Part shown: piece after piece, positions 1-10,044 of the stretch
Layout: every line of letters begins with the position of its first letter
How positions within the stretch are numbered: position 1 is the stretch's first letter
NCBI RefSeq assembly: GCF_049727805.1
Contig: NZ_JBCNYA010000014.1
Span: 1 to 64,000 of the forward strand
DNA: 64,000 bases
Direction: 5' to 3'
DNA from: Frateuria_A sp049727805
GTDB taxonomy: Bacteria > Pseudomonadota > Gammaproteobacteria > Xanthomonadales > Rhodanobacteraceae
Position numbers and translations under genes: made by a program
Notes under the pieces: generated by a model
Databases searched by the model: none
Seen by the model: the letters and a program-made list of their open reading frames with translations, nothing else
Told to the model about the DNA's origin: nothing

Positions 1-126
1 GCCACCGAAACGCTCGGCGCCCACCTTGGTCAGCGCCGCCGTCAGCGTCGTCTTGCCGTGGTCCACGTGGCCGATCGTGCCCACGTTCACGTGCGGCTTG
101 GTGCGTTCGAATTTACCCTTTGCCAT
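1..126 (-). CDS. tuf: Elongation factor Tu, N-terminal part (partial)
   Basis: Reading the minus strand from the ATG at 126 gives the start of EF-Tu: MAKGKFERTKPHVNVGTIGH, followed by the P-loop VDHGKTTLTAAL. The gene runs off the left edge after about 42 codons. EF-Tu is the GTPase that brings aminoacyl-tRNA to the ribosome. It lies just downstream of tRNA-Thr in a tRNA-tuf operon, the arrangement of tufB in enterobacteria. Identity is clear; only the missing part cannot be judged. Confidence 0.97.
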   Translation of the reverse strand, partial: MAKGKFERTKPHVNVGTIGHVDHGKTTLTAALTKVGAERFGG

Positions 127-206
127 GCGCGCTAAACCCCGATGGAGTCAATGAAAAAAAGAAAACCTGCCGTAGGCCCGGAGCGACCGGCGGCAGCCGC
201 GTGAGA

Positions 207-282
<76 letters not shown>

Positions 283-361
283 GAAGTTCTTGCAGCCATC
301 CATCCTGGTGGCGAATAGCCCGGCATCCGGCCGAACCCTCAAAATCCTGCGACGAGATCAA

Positions 362-435
<74 letters not shown>

Positions 436-466
436 CTGGCAATACCCTGCGCGGAACTCGTCTTGA

Positions 467-552
467 TGGTGGAGGGAGGTGGATTCGAACCACCGAAGGC
501 GTAAGCCAGCAGATTTACAGTCTGCCCCCGTTGGCCGCTTGGGTATCCCTCC
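467..552 (-). tRNA. tRNA-Tyr (anticodon GTA)
   Basis: An 86-nt tRNA with the long variable arm expected for bacterial tRNA-Tyr. The acceptor stem is GGAGGGA/TCCCTCC, the anticodon loop CTGTAAA gives GTA, and CCA is encoded at 469-467. It is the promoter-proximal gene of the tRNA-tuf operon. Confidence 0.96.
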
Positions 553-565
553 AACAAAGAACGGC

Positions 566-595
566 TATTTTCGCGAGCGACCCCGGATGTGTCAA
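566..595 (-). promoter_or_regulatory. Sigma-70-type promoter of the tRNA-tuf operon
   Basis: On the minus strand a perfect -35 box TTGACA (595-590) is followed after 18 bp by AAAATA (571-566). GC-rich bases follow the -10, typical of stringently controlled tRNA promoters. Predicted transcription starts a few bases before the 5' end of tRNA-Tyr at 552. The -35 is convincing; the -10 is only moderate. Confidence 0.6.
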
Positions 596-747
596 CAGTT
601 TGCGACGGCGAAACCGCCGATCGCAGCGGCTTTTCGATGCACGATCACCTCCGGCGCATGATCGCTCCTGCCGCCGCGGCCGCCGCGGCCGCTTGCGGCA
701 CGCGATGCCGGCCGCCATATGGCGGAAAGGTCCTACGGGAGCACCTC

Positions 748-1185
748 ATGTCCACGCCATTGAACATTCCCTGCGCGCATTGCGGCGCGCTCAACCGCGT
801 ACCGGCCGAACGCCTGGCCGAGCATCCGGTGTGCGGTCGTTGCAAGCAGGCGCTGTTCGAAGGCCGGCCAATCGAGCTGACCACGGCCAACTTCGACGCC
901 GTGGCCGGGCGCGGCGACCTGCCGGTGCTGATCGACTTCTGGGCGACCTGGTGCGGCCCCTGCCGCGGCTTCGCACCGGTGTTCGCCGAGGCGGCCCGCC
1001 AGTTCGAGCCGCGCCTGCGCCTGGTCAAGGTGGATACCGACGCGCAGCCGCAACTGGCGCAACGCTTCGGCATCCGCAGCATCCCGACGCTGGTCCTGCT
1101 CAAGGATGGCCGCGAGCTGGCGCGGCAGGCGGGCGCGCTCGGTGCCGCGCAACTGCGCCAGTTCGTCGACGGCGCGCTGCGCTAG
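748..1185 (+). CDS. trxC: Thioredoxin 2 (TrxC type)
   Basis: This 145-residue protein is a cytoplasmic thiol-disulfide reductase. An N-terminal zinc ribbon carries two CxxC pairs (Cys9/12 and Cys29/32), which separates TrxC from TrxA. The thioredoxin fold follows with active site WCGPC (Cys69/Cys72) and the cis-proline region SIPTL. The ATG at 748 was chosen because it starts exactly at the zinc-ribbon domain and has GGGAG upstream; longer in-frame extensions to 589 add only low-complexity sequence. The 3' end overlaps the convergent monooxygenase gene by 4 nt. Confidence 0.93.
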   Translation: MSTPLNIPCAHCGALNRVPAERLAEHPVCGRCKQALFEGRPIELTTANFDAVAGRGDLPVLIDFWATWCGPCRGFAPVFAEAARQFEPRLRLVKVDTDAQPQLAQRFGIRSIPTLVLLKDGRELARQAGALGAAQLRQFVDGALR

Positions 1186-1535
1186 ACCGCCCCGCCGTGG
1201 ACGCGTCGGCTGTCCGCAGGCGCTTCTCCCCGTTCGCGCATGCCGTAGTCGCGCAGGACCGTCGCCACGCGCAGCCGGTAGTCGGCGAACACGTCCGCGC
1301 GTCCTTCGCGCTGCGCGGCGCGATGCACTTCCAGTTGTCGCCACCGGGCCACCGCTTCCTCGTCGCGCCAGAACGACAGCGATAGCAGCTTGTCCGGTTC
1401 GGCCAGGCTGCGGAAGCGCTCGATGGAAATGAAGCCGTCGATCGTTTCCAGCCACGGCCGCAGCTGTGCAGCCAGTTCCAGATAGCGGCCATCGTGCCCT
1501 TCCTTCAGCACGACCTCGAAGATGACGGCGATCAT
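1182..1535 (-). CDS. Antibiotic biosynthesis monooxygenase (ABM) domain protein
   Basis: A 117-residue single-domain protein of the dimeric ferredoxin-like ABM fold. It opens with MIAVIFEVVLKEG, then a helix and the GFISIERF and LLSLSFWRDEEAV strands, and ends with VFADYRLRVATVLRDYG. Family members are cofactor-free monooxygenases or small oxidative-stress proteins; the substrate cannot be read from sequence. Its start overlaps the stop of the upstream hydrolase gene by 4 nt (ATGA), so the two are probably cotranslated. Confidence 0.82.
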   Translation of the reverse strand: MIAVIFEVVLKEGHDGRYLELAAQLRPWLETIDGFISIERFRSLAEPDKLLSLSFWRDEEAVARWRQLEVHRAAQREGRADVFADYRLRVATVLRDYGMRERGEAPADSRRVHGGAV

Positions 1536-2539
1536 CGGAACGCCTCCGCCGCATGGATGAAGGCATCCACGCTTTCGTACAGCGAGCGGCGCGCGCGTTC
1601 CAGGTGCATCACGTGCGTGCCGTGGTCGATGCGCAGCCGCCAGCGCAGGGGACTGGCATCGAAGCGCGCTAGGAACCCCGCCGCCGACGCATCGCCGACC
1701 ACCGTGTCGTGGTCGCCGTACACCACGAACACCGGCACGCGGACGTCGCCTGCGGCATAGGGATAACGGCCGGCCTGCGCTTCGCCGATGTCCGCCACTG
1801 GGCCCGCCGGGATCCGCAACTGGCCGCGCGGGTCACCGGCGACATGCGGCGCCGACGCCTCGAACCGCGCGGCCCAGACGGCATCCACCGCCGGCTCCAG
1901 CAGCACCATGCCCCGCGGCAGCACGTCCAGGAAGCGCAGTTGCCGGTAGCGCGCCTGCGCGGTGATGCCCCACCACGCGCTGCGCACCGGCTCGCCATCC
2001 GGGTGAGCCACGGGTGTCACCGGCCCGAACAGGGTGAGCGAGGCAAGCGCGTGCGGATGCGAGGCGGCGAAGGCCGCCGCCGGAATCGTGCCCCATGAAT
2101 GAGCCACCAGATGCACCTTGGCCATGCCGCGGGTGCCGCGCAGGTAGTCGACCGCCAGCGCGATCTGCGCCGCCGCCTCCGCGGCACGGTCGACCGGCGT
2201 GCCCGCCTCGTCAGCTTCCATGGCCGGCGGCCGGCTGGAAGCGCCGAACCCGATGAAGTCCAGGCCGCAGGCGAGGTAGCCGCGGCGCGCCATGAAGGCC
2301 ATCCAGGAGTCGCCCGGCGCGAACTCGAAGCCGGCGGCGAGCATCGTCGGAAAACTCGCACCATGGATGAACAGCACGCTGCGGCCGGTCGCCTGCGCGG
2401 GTGCGATGCAATGCAGCGCCACCTGCTGTCCGGGCGCCTGCGGCAAGGGAAGATAGGCGGTGTGCACGGCCGCCGCGGAGAGCAGGCCGGCGAGCAGGAT
2501 TGCGGACATGGGGCGCGTCCTGAGGAAGGGGGAGCCCAT
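1532..2539 (-). CDS. Exported alpha/beta hydrolase
   Basis: About 335 residues from the start chosen here. The N-terminus MGSPFLRTRPMSAILLAG looks like a signal peptide (arginines, then a hydrophobic stretch). The alpha/beta-hydrolase fold shows LFIHGASF (oxyanion region), nucleophile elbow AHSWGT, a late YGDHDTVV (acid) and DHGTHVMHLE (histidine). Alternative starts are at 2605 and 2509; 2539 keeps the basic n-region and has AGG at a suitable distance. It is the first gene of a two-gene operon with the ABM monooxygenase. The substrate is unknown. Confidence 0.8.
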   Translation of the reverse strand: MGSPFLRTRPMSAILLAGLLSAAAVHTAYLPLPQAPGQQVALHCIAPAQATGRSVLFIHGASFPTMLAAGFEFAPGDSWMAFMARRGYLACGLDFIGFGASSRPPAMEADEAGTPVDRAAEAAAQIALAVDYLRGTRGMAKVHLVAHSWGTIPAAAFAASHPHALASLTLFGPVTPVAHPDGEPVRSAWWGITAQARYRQLRFLDVLPRGMVLLEPAVDAVWAARFEASAPHVAGDPRGQLRIPAGPVADIGEAQAGRYPYAAGDVRVPVFVVYGDHDTVVGDASAAGFLARFDASPLRWRLRIDHGTHVMHLERARRSLYESVDAFIHAAEAFR

Positions 2540-2629
2540 GCTGAGCGACCTGGCGCGCCGTGGTTTCGGGACGGAACGAAACATCGCAGGTGCGCGATGT
2601 GCCATGAAGCAGCCCTGCGCGTGCGTTCC

Positions 2630-4186
<1,557 letters not shown>

Positions 4187-4320
4187 GCGCGGATGATCGC
4201 ACGCCCTTCCGCCATGGGATGTCCATGCGCCTCGCCTACCCTACGGCGTCCGCCCGGCGACGGGATGAAGCGAACACGAACCTTTAGCACGCGGCTTGGC
4301 GGCAGGCGCCATACTGGCGC

Positions 4321-4659
4321 GTGGACAACTTTCCCGAAACCGGCGAGTACGCCGAGAGCATCGATCCTTCCGTGCAATGCACCGACTGCGACGCCGTCTG
4401 CTGCCGGCTGACCGTGGTGCTGATGCCCGAAGACCACGTGCCCGACTGGCTGGTGGCGCATGACGACCATGGACTCGCGGTCCTCGCCAAGGGCGAGGAC
4501 GGCTGGTGCGCCGCGCTCGATCCGGACACCTACCGCTGCACGATCTACGCAGAGCGCCCGGCGATCTGCCGCAAGTACGCGATGGGCAGTCCCGGCTGCC
4601 GCGACGAGCGGCGCAAGTGGTACCAACGCCCGTTGCCAACGCCGGTGAAGTTGCTCTAG
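4321..4659 (+). CDS. YkgJ-family cysteine cluster protein
   Basis: A 112-residue protein that starts with GTG. It has the zinc/iron-chelating YkgJ pattern: CTDCDAVCC near residues 20-28, then single cysteines in GWCAAL, YRCTIY, AICRKY and PGCRDE. Family members are thought to bind a metal or Fe-S centre; the role is unknown. No stronger start codon is available. The 3' end overlaps the convergent rsuA gene by 4 nt. Confidence 0.85.
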   Translation: MDNFPETGEYAESIDPSVQCTDCDAVCCRLTVVLMPEDHVPDWLVAHDDHGLAVLAKGEDGWCAALDPDTYRCTIYAERPAICRKYAMGSPGCRDERRKWYQRPLPTPVKLL

Positions 4660-5375
4660 CGCCCGCCGGGCACCGTCGGTTCGAAGGCCTTGGCGACTCC
4701 GGCGGCATCGAGCGCACGCCACTCGCCAGGCGCCAGCCCATCGAGCGCCAGTTGCCCGATGGCCACGCGCTCAAGCGCATCGACGTGGTTCCCGGTCGCC
4801 GCGAACATGCGCCGCACCTGGTGGTAGCGCCCTTCAGTGACCGTCAGCCGCGCACGACGCGGCGCAAGCACCTCCAGTTGCGCGGGCGCCAGCGGCGTGG
4901 TCTCCGATTCCAGCATCAGCGTGCCGCTGGCGAACAGCTCGCCTTCGCCGCCTCCCAGGTCGCGGGCGAGCGTGGCTTCGTACACCTTGGCCACGCTGGC
5001 CTTCGGCGAAATGATCCGGTGCAGCAGTGCGCCGTCGTCGGTCAGCAGCAACAGGCCGGAGGTGTCGCGATCGAGCCGGCCGACGGTGGAAAGCGCCGGG
5101 TCGCGCCGGCGCCAGCGCGGCGGCAGCAGGTCGTACACGAGACGCCCGGCGTCCTTGCGCGAGCAGGTGTAGCCGGTCGGCTTGTGCATCAGCAGGACCA
5201 GGCCGGTGGGCGGGTCGAGCGGCTCGCCATCGATGCGGACGTCCTCGTGCGCGACCTTGTCGTCCGTGTAGAGCACCTCCCCTGCCGCGTCGGTGATGCG
5301 CCCCTCGCGGAACAACTGCATGACCTCCTTGCGGCTGCCGTAGCCGAGGTTGGCGATCAGGCGTACCAGCTTCAT
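4656..5375 (-). CDS. rsuA: 16S rRNA pseudouridine synthase (RsuA/RluB/E/F family)
   Basis: A 239-residue protein with an S4-type N-terminal RNA-binding domain (LVRLIANLGYGSRKEV) and a catalytic domain with the signature GRLDRDTSGLLLLTDDGAL, whose first aspartate in RLDRDTSG is the catalytic residue, plus EGRYHQVRRMFAATGNHV near the end. RsuA makes pseudouridine 516 of 16S rRNA; RluE/RluF-like specificity cannot be excluded. The ATG at 5375 overlaps the stop of the methyltransferase upstream (ATGA), so both rRNA-modifying genes form an operon. Confidence 0.88.
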   Translation of the reverse strand: MKLVRLIANLGYGSRKEVMQLFREGRITDAAGEVLYTDDKVAHEDVRIDGEPLDPPTGLVLLMHKPTGYTCSRKDAGRLVYDLLPPRWRRRDPALSTVGRLDRDTSGLLLLTDDGALLHRIISPKASVAKVYEATLARDLGGGEGELFASGTLMLESETTPLAPAQLEVLAPRRARLTVTEGRYHQVRRMFAATGNHVDALERVAIGQLALDGLAPGEWRALDAAGVAKAFEPTVPGGR

Positions 5376-6427
5376 GCGCGCACCGCCTCGATCACCTTGA
5401 AGCCGTCCTGCAACGCGACTGTGCGCACCTGCGCGAAGCGCGAGGCCAGCGTGGCCTCGTACGGTAGGTGCCGGTTGGCGACCAGCCACAGGCGCCCGCC
5501 CGCCAGCAGCGCATCGGCGGCGGTTTCGATGAAAGCGCGACCGAGTTCGGGCAGGTCCGCCCGGCCCTGGTGGAATGGCGGGTTGCTCACGATGGCGTCG
5601 TAGCGCTGCGGCAGGCCGCGGGTCACGTCGTGCCAGTGCACGTTCACCGCAACCGGTCGCCCGCTCGCGTCGACGGCTTCGGCCAGGTTGATCCGCGCCG
5701 GCTCCAGCGCGCGCGCCTCGGCCTCGTACAGGTCGATCGAGGTGATTGCGGGACAGCGCGCAACCACCTGCGCCGCCAGGTAGCCGTAGCCGGCACCGAG
5801 ATCGGCCACGCGGCCGCGCAGGTCATCCGGCAGATGCGCGGCGAGCAGGCCCGAGGCGGCATCGACCCGGTCCCAGGCGAACAGGCCAGGGCGGCTGAGG
5901 TAACCGCCGGCAATCCGCCGCGGAGCCTCCAACGCTTCCCATTCGGCCAGCAGCGCGCCGTCCGTCGCATCACCGGCGGTCGCCCAGAACACACGGCACT
6001 TGTGCTTCGAGAGGCTGCGCACGGGACCCAGCAGCCGCGCAAGGTCGGCCTCGGCCGATCGGGCGCCTTCGGCATTGGGCACGGCCACCAGCACGATGCC
6101 GCCGGGTCGCAGGTGGCGAGCCGCGCGCGCGAACAGCGCACGGGCCTCGTCGCGCTGGCGTGGCGGCAGCAGAAGGACGAGCGCAAAACGTTCGTCCTGC
6201 GCCGGCTCGCCGACTTCGCAGTCCGCGCGCTCGAGTTCGTCCGCGAACGGCTTGAAACCCTGCTGGCACAGCCAGCCCGCGCGGGCGAACGCACGCAGCG
6301 GCGCACCGTCGCGGGCGCGCAGGAAAAGCACGCGGGCATCGTCGGGCCACCGCAGCTCGCCGGTGGCCAGAGGCAGGAACAGCGCGTCCAGCTGAAGCGC
6401 GGGAGCGGAAGCGGCGATAGAAGCCAT
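5372..6427 (-). CDS. RsmC-like 16S rRNA guanine N2-methyltransferase
   Basis: A 351-residue class I SAM-dependent methyltransferase with two consecutive Rossmann-like halves, the RsmC/RlmG layout. The C-terminal active half has DLGAGYGYLA (about residue 207) and the N2-guanine motif NPPFHQGR (about residue 281). The N-terminal half keeps the fold (LVLLLPPRQR) without the motif. RsmC methylates G1207 of 16S rRNA; the exact target here is inferred. The ATG at 6427 starts the conserved domain. It is followed by rsuA with a 4-nt overlap. Confidence 0.82.
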   Translation of the reverse strand: MASIAASAPALQLDALFLPLATGELRWPDDARVLFLRARDGAPLRAFARAGWLCQQGFKPFADELERADCEVGEPAQDERFALVLLLPPRQRDEARALFARAARHLRPGGIVLVAVPNAEGARSAEADLARLLGPVRSLSKHKCRVFWATAGDATDGALLAEWEALEAPRRIAGGYLSRPGLFAWDRVDAASGLLAAHLPDDLRGRVADLGAGYGYLAAQVVARCPAITSIDLYEAEARALEPARINLAEAVDASGRPVAVNVHWHDVTRGLPQRYDAIVSNPPFHQGRADLPELGRAFIETAADALLAGGRLWLVANRHLPYEATLASRFAQVRTVALQDGFKVIEAVRA

Positions 6428-6475
6428 CGAATCGGGACGCACGGGCGGGGGCTGGATTCTACCCGGCCGCCGCAC

Positions 6476-6529
6476 GGTGGGCTTCGGCCCACCGCCTCCT
6501 CCATGTCGCCATGGTGAGCCGGGCCCACC
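6476..6529. repeat. REP doublet A (REPIN-like)
   Basis: Two palindromes, GGTGGGCTTCGGCCCACC (6476-6493) and GGTGAGCCGGGCCCACC (6513-6529), lie 19 bp apart in the gap between egtD and the rsmC-like gene. This is the most diverged of five copies in the window. Confidence 0.65.
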
Positions 6530-6546
6530 AAACGCCTGCCGCGCCC

Positions 6547-7533
6547 TCAGCGTGCGACCGAGCCGGCGCGAACGAGATACTGCACGCTGAACATGCGCTC
6601 GGGGTCGAGCCACACGCGCAATACCTCCAGCCCGGCCTTGCCCGCGAGTGCGGCGAAGTCCTCCAGCGAGTACTTGCAGCTGATCTCCACGCGGATCGCC
6701 TCGCCGTCGCCGAAGACGACCGTGCCACGGCCCAGGCGCACCTTTTGTGCGCGCTGGCTGACCAGGCTGGTCTCGATGCGGCCGGCCAGCGCGTTGTAGT
6801 GCGCGCGGTGGCGGAAGCCGGCAAGGTCGAAATCGCATCCCAGCTCGCGGTTGAGGCGCGCCAGCATGTTGAGGGTGAACTCGGCGGTGACGCCGGCCGC
6901 ATCGTTGTAGGCCGCCTCGATCAGCGCAGGGTCCTTCTTCAGGTCGGCGCCGATCAGGATCCCGCCGTTGTCACCCATCTCCCCGCGCATCTTGCGCAGC
7001 AGCGCCACCGCATCGCGCGTGTCGAAGTTGCCGATGGTCGAGCCCGGGAAATAGAGAACCGTGCGCCGCGGCGCGCGCGACGGGATCGGCAGGCGCAGCG
7101 CGCGGGTGAAGTCGGCGCACAACGGCTGCACGGCCAGCTGGGGGAAGCGTTCGCCCAGGCGCCGGACGCTCTGCTGCAGCGGCTCGGGCGAGATCTCCAC
7201 CGGCACGTAGCTCACCGGCGCGGCCATGTGCTCGAGCAGCAGGCGCGTCTTGGCCGCATTGCCGCTGCCGTATTCGACCAGGCGCACGTCCACGCCCAGC
7301 GTATCGGCGATGCCGGCGGCGTGCGCCTGCATCAGCGCGGTCTCGCAGCGCGTCAGGTAGTACTCGGGCTGCTCGCAGATGCGCTCGAACAACGCCGAAC
7401 CCGGCGCGTCGTAGAACAGCCACGAAGGCAGGCGTTTGGGCTGCGCGCGCAAGCCGCGGCGGACGATCTCCAGCAAACCGGTGGCGGGCGGGGTACGACC
7501 ATCGTCGTGCAGGTCCAGGGCACGGATATTCAT
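6547..7533 (-). CDS. egtD: L-histidine N-alpha-methyltransferase EgtD
   Basis: A 328-residue enzyme that trimethylates histidine to hercynine with SAM, the first step of ergothioneine synthesis. Family marks are LPSWLFYDAPGSALFERICE, PEYYLTRCE, the SAM site EYGSGNAAKT (about residue 87), FPGSTIGNF, GADLKKDP, AAYNDAAGVTAEFTLN and SKYSLEDF-like KYSLEDFAAL near the end. It lies 22 bp downstream of egtB on the same strand, so the pair is transcribed egtB-egtD. Confidence 0.95.
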   Translation of the reverse strand: MNIRALDLHDDGRTPPATGLLEIVRRGLRAQPKRLPSWLFYDAPGSALFERICEQPEYYLTRCETALMQAHAAGIADTLGVDVRLVEYGSGNAAKTRLLLEHMAAPVSYVPVEISPEPLQQSVRRLGERFPQLAVQPLCADFTRALRLPIPSRAPRRTVLYFPGSTIGNFDTRDAVALLRKMRGEMGDNGGILIGADLKKDPALIEAAYNDAAGVTAEFTLNMLARLNRELGCDFDLAGFRHRAHYNALAGRIETSLVSQRAQKVRLGRGTVVFGDGEAIRVEISCKYSLEDFAALAGKAGLEVLRVWLDPERMFSVQYLVRAGSVAR

Positions 7534-7555
7534 GGAGTGGGGCTCCTTGGAAGTC

Positions 7556-8803
7556 CTAACGGTCCTTGGCCAGGCGCAGCCCGGCGAACTGCCAGCGCGC
7601 CTGCGGGGGGAAGAAGTTGCGATAGCTGGCGCGCACGTGGCCCTGCGGCGTGGCGCAGGAACCGCCGCGCAACACCCACTGGCCGCACATGAACTTGCCG
7701 TTGTACTCGCCCAGCGAGCCGGGCAAGGGCCGGAAGCCTGGATACGCCACGTAGGGCGAGGCGGTCCATTCCCACGCGTCGCCGTACATCTGGGCCAGGC
7801 CGGCGCCGTGCGCCGCCTGCGGCAGCCGAGGCGTGCCGTCGAGCAGGTTGCCCTCGATCGGCAGCACGGCGGCCGCGGTCTCCCATTCGGTTTCGGTGGG
7901 CAGGCGCGCGCCGGCCCAGCGCGCGAAGGCGTCGGCCTCGTAGTAGCTGACGTGGCAGACCGGTGCAGCCGGATCGAGCGCGCGCACGCCGACGAGCGAG
8001 AACGCGCTGGCCAGGTCCGGCTGCCAGTACAGCGGCCGCTGCCAGCCTTCGCGCTGCACCGTGGCCCAGCCGTCGGACAGCCACAGCGACGGTTCGCGGT
8101 AACCGCCGTCGTGGACGAAGGCGGCGTACTCCTCGTTGGTCACCAGGCGGTTGGCCAGCGCGTGCGGCGACAGCCACGTGCGATGGCGGGGCGTCTCGTT
8201 GTCGAAGGCGAAGCCCTCGCCGGCGTGGCCAATGTCCGCCACGCCCTCGCGTCCCGGCATGAACTGCAGCGGCGGTGCGCCGGACGCGGCGTCCGGTGCC
8301 GGCTCGTGCAGGTACGCCGGCAACAGCGGGTTGCTCCAGAAGGCATGCTGGATGTCGGTCAGCAACAGTTCCTGGTGCTGCTGTTCGTGCTGCAGCCCCA
8401 GCTCGACGAGCGCGGCGAGCGCGCCGTGGTCGTCGCGCAGCAGGCGCTCACTGACGGCCTCGTCGACATGCCGGCGCCAGCCGAGCACCTCGTCGAGCGC
8501 CGGGCGAGAGAGCAGCCCGCGCTGCGGCCGCGCATGCATCGGACCGACGCTCTGGTAGTAGGAGTTGAACAGGTAATGCCACGCCGGGTCACGCGGGCGA
8601 TAGTGCGGATCGTGCCCAAGCACGAACTGTTCGAAGAACCAGGTGGTGTGCGCCAGGTGCCATTTCGCCGGGCTGGCGTCGGGCATCGACTGCACCATCA
8701 TGTCCTCGGCGGTGAGGCCTGCACACAGCTGGAGGCTCTGCTGGCGGATGCGCCGATAGCGCTCCGCAAGGGCATGGCCGGCGAACGGACTCAGTTGCGT
8801 CAT
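7556..8803 (-). CDS. egtB: Hercynine oxygenase EgtB
   Basis: A 415-residue non-haem iron sulfoxide synthase that joins hercynine to a cysteine-type thiol with O2. The N-terminal DinB-like half carries the iron-binding triad, His52 in HLAHTTWF and His139/His143 in HEQQHQE. The C-terminal formylglycine-enzyme-like half has YGDAWEWTASPY and RGGSCATP. The ATG at 8803 has GGAG at good spacing. No egtA, egtC or egtE is nearby, so whether cysteine or gamma-glutamylcysteine is used is open. Confidence 0.94.
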   Translation of the reverse strand: MTQLSPFAGHALAERYRRIRQQSLQLCAGLTAEDMMVQSMPDASPAKWHLAHTTWFFEQFVLGHDPHYRPRDPAWHYLFNSYYQSVGPMHARPQRGLLSRPALDEVLGWRRHVDEAVSERLLRDDHGALAALVELGLQHEQQHQELLLTDIQHAFWSNPLLPAYLHEPAPDAASGAPPLQFMPGREGVADIGHAGEGFAFDNETPRHRTWLSPHALANRLVTNEEYAAFVHDGGYREPSLWLSDGWATVQREGWQRPLYWQPDLASAFSLVGVRALDPAAPVCHVSYYEADAFARWAGARLPTETEWETAAAVLPIEGNLLDGTPRLPQAAHGAGLAQMYGDAWEWTASPYVAYPGFRPLPGSLGEYNGKFMCGQWVLRGGSCATPQGHVRASYRNFFPPQARWQFAGLRLAKDR

Positions 8804-9035
8804 GGCACGCTCCTTCGGGTGTCGGACGCGAGGCTCGCGTGCGCGCCGGCAGCGGCGCTGTACCAGGGGACGGATCGAACCGTTGGCATCGCCCAAGCTT
8901 GGCGCAGCGTCCGTTCAATACTTGTGATCTGCCGATGGCAGTTCGCTGACAACGTTCCACTGGCGCCGCGCCGGCCGGCGCGCGATGCTGGCGCCGCGCG
9001 GCCCACCGTGCGCCTTCCCCAGCGAGGTGATGTCC

Positions 9036-9467
9036 ATGAAACGCCTGCCTTCCCTGTTGCTGTTCGCCACCTGTGGCTGTGCTACGGCATTCGCCGCCGA
9101 CGTGCCGACGCACAAGCCGTTGCCCTATGCGCAATGCATCCAGACCGACAAGATCAACGAGTGGCACATCGTGGACAAGCGCACCGCACTGGTGCGCACC
9201 GGTCCCTATCGCTACGCGGTGCACCTGAAGGCCGACTGCCCGCGCCTGGGGATCGGCGTGCCGGGCTTCCTGCTGCACGCCAGCGAATCGGGCAAGGCCG
9301 CCGGCGGCAACCGCATCTGCGGCGACCTGGGTGAAACGGTCGCCGCGCGCGACCAGCCGCCCTGCGCGATCTCATCGGTGGAACCGATCGACGAGGCCAG
9401 CTTCGAGCGCATGCGCAAGCATGCCGCGCGCCACGGCAGCGGCGCTGACATCCCGCCTGCCCGGTAG
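9036..9467 (+). CDS. Exported DUF6491-type protein
   Basis: A 143-residue protein with a signal peptide (MKRLPSLLLFATCGCATAFA, cleaved before the ADVPTH region). The mature part has cysteines in YAQCIQ, ADCPRL, RICGDL and PPCAIS and ends in a Pro/Arg tail. It resembles the uncharacterised DUF6491 family of Xanthomonadales. ATG 9036 is preferred over 9030 because GAGG at 9024-9027 sits 8 nt upstream. A terminator follows directly. Confidence 0.72.
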   Translation: MKRLPSLLLFATCGCATAFAADVPTHKPLPYAQCIQTDKINEWHIVDKRTALVRTGPYRYAVHLKADCPRLGIGVPGFLLHASESGKAAGGNRICGDLGETVAARDQPPCAISSVEPIDEASFERMRKHAARHGSGADIPPAR

Positions 9468-9468
9468 G

Positions 9469-9500
9469 AAAAAAAAGGCCCGGCTTGGCCGGGCCTTTTT
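9469..9500. terminator. Bidirectional intrinsic terminator
   Basis: A 10-bp GC-rich stem AAGGCCCGGC / GCCGGGCCTT with a 3-nt loop is flanked by A-runs on the left and T-runs on the right. It can end both the plus-strand DUF6491 gene and the minus-strand gene that stops at 9516. Confidence 0.85.
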
Positions 9501-9515
9501 CGCAGCGCGACGCGC

Positions 9516-9941
9516 TCAGTCGCCGTCGCCGTAGTAGCCCACGTAGCGGGTCGGCGGAGCATCCTCGTAAACCGTGCGCGTCTCGACCACGCGGCGGGTT
9601 ACCACCGGTTCCTCGTAGATCACCCGCACCGGACGGCGGTACACGGGACGTTCGTAGACCACCGTGCGCGGCGGCGGGTTCAGCGCGTCGTCGACCAGGC
9701 CGATCACCGCGCCGGTGACGATCGCGCCGGCGATCCAGCGGCCGCCGCTCCAGTGGCCGCGGTCGCGGTAGTAGTGGCCATGCCAGCCGCCACCGTAGTA
9801 GCCGCGATCGTAATGCCCGCGGCCGTGCCAGCCCCGGTCGTGCCAGCCGTGCGCCGAGGCGCCCATCGGCAACGCCGCGGCGGCCGCGAGCAGCGCGGCG
9901 GCGATGGTGAGGGCGGGCTTGCCCAGCCAATGCCTGGTCAT
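9516..9941 (-). CDS. Exported Gly/His/Tyr-rich small protein, function unknown
   Basis: A 141-residue protein with a signal peptide (hydrophobic AAALLAAAAALP, likely cleaved after ASA). A stretch of HGWH, RGHYDRGYY and GGWHGHYY repeats follows, then a glycine-zipper-like segment WIAGAIVTGAVIGLVDDAL and a basic Tyr/Val/Arg-rich tail with repeated RPV and RRVVE units. An envelope protein is likely; the His-rich repeats could bind metal, but this is speculation. GGAGGT lies upstream of the ATG. Confidence 0.68.
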   Translation of the reverse strand: MTRHWLGKPALTIAAALLAAAAALPMGASAHGWHDRGWHGRGHYDRGYYGGGWHGHYYRDRGHWSGGRWIAGAIVTGAVIGLVDDALNPPPRTVVYERPVYRRPVRVIYEEPVVTRRVVETRTVYEDAPPTRYVGYYGDGD

Positions 9942-10044
9942 GATGCGTACCTCCTTACGGGCAAGTCGATGCCCTGCGCGACGATGCTCCGGCCGGCGGG
10001 CTTAATCGCCACTTAAGCGCAAACGGGACCGTGCGGGCGCACCC

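Noticed and set aside
662..720. CCGCGG/GGCCGC-rich low-complexity stretch upstream of trxC as a regulatory repeat.
   Set aside because: It is short, GC-driven and without symmetric structure beyond chance.
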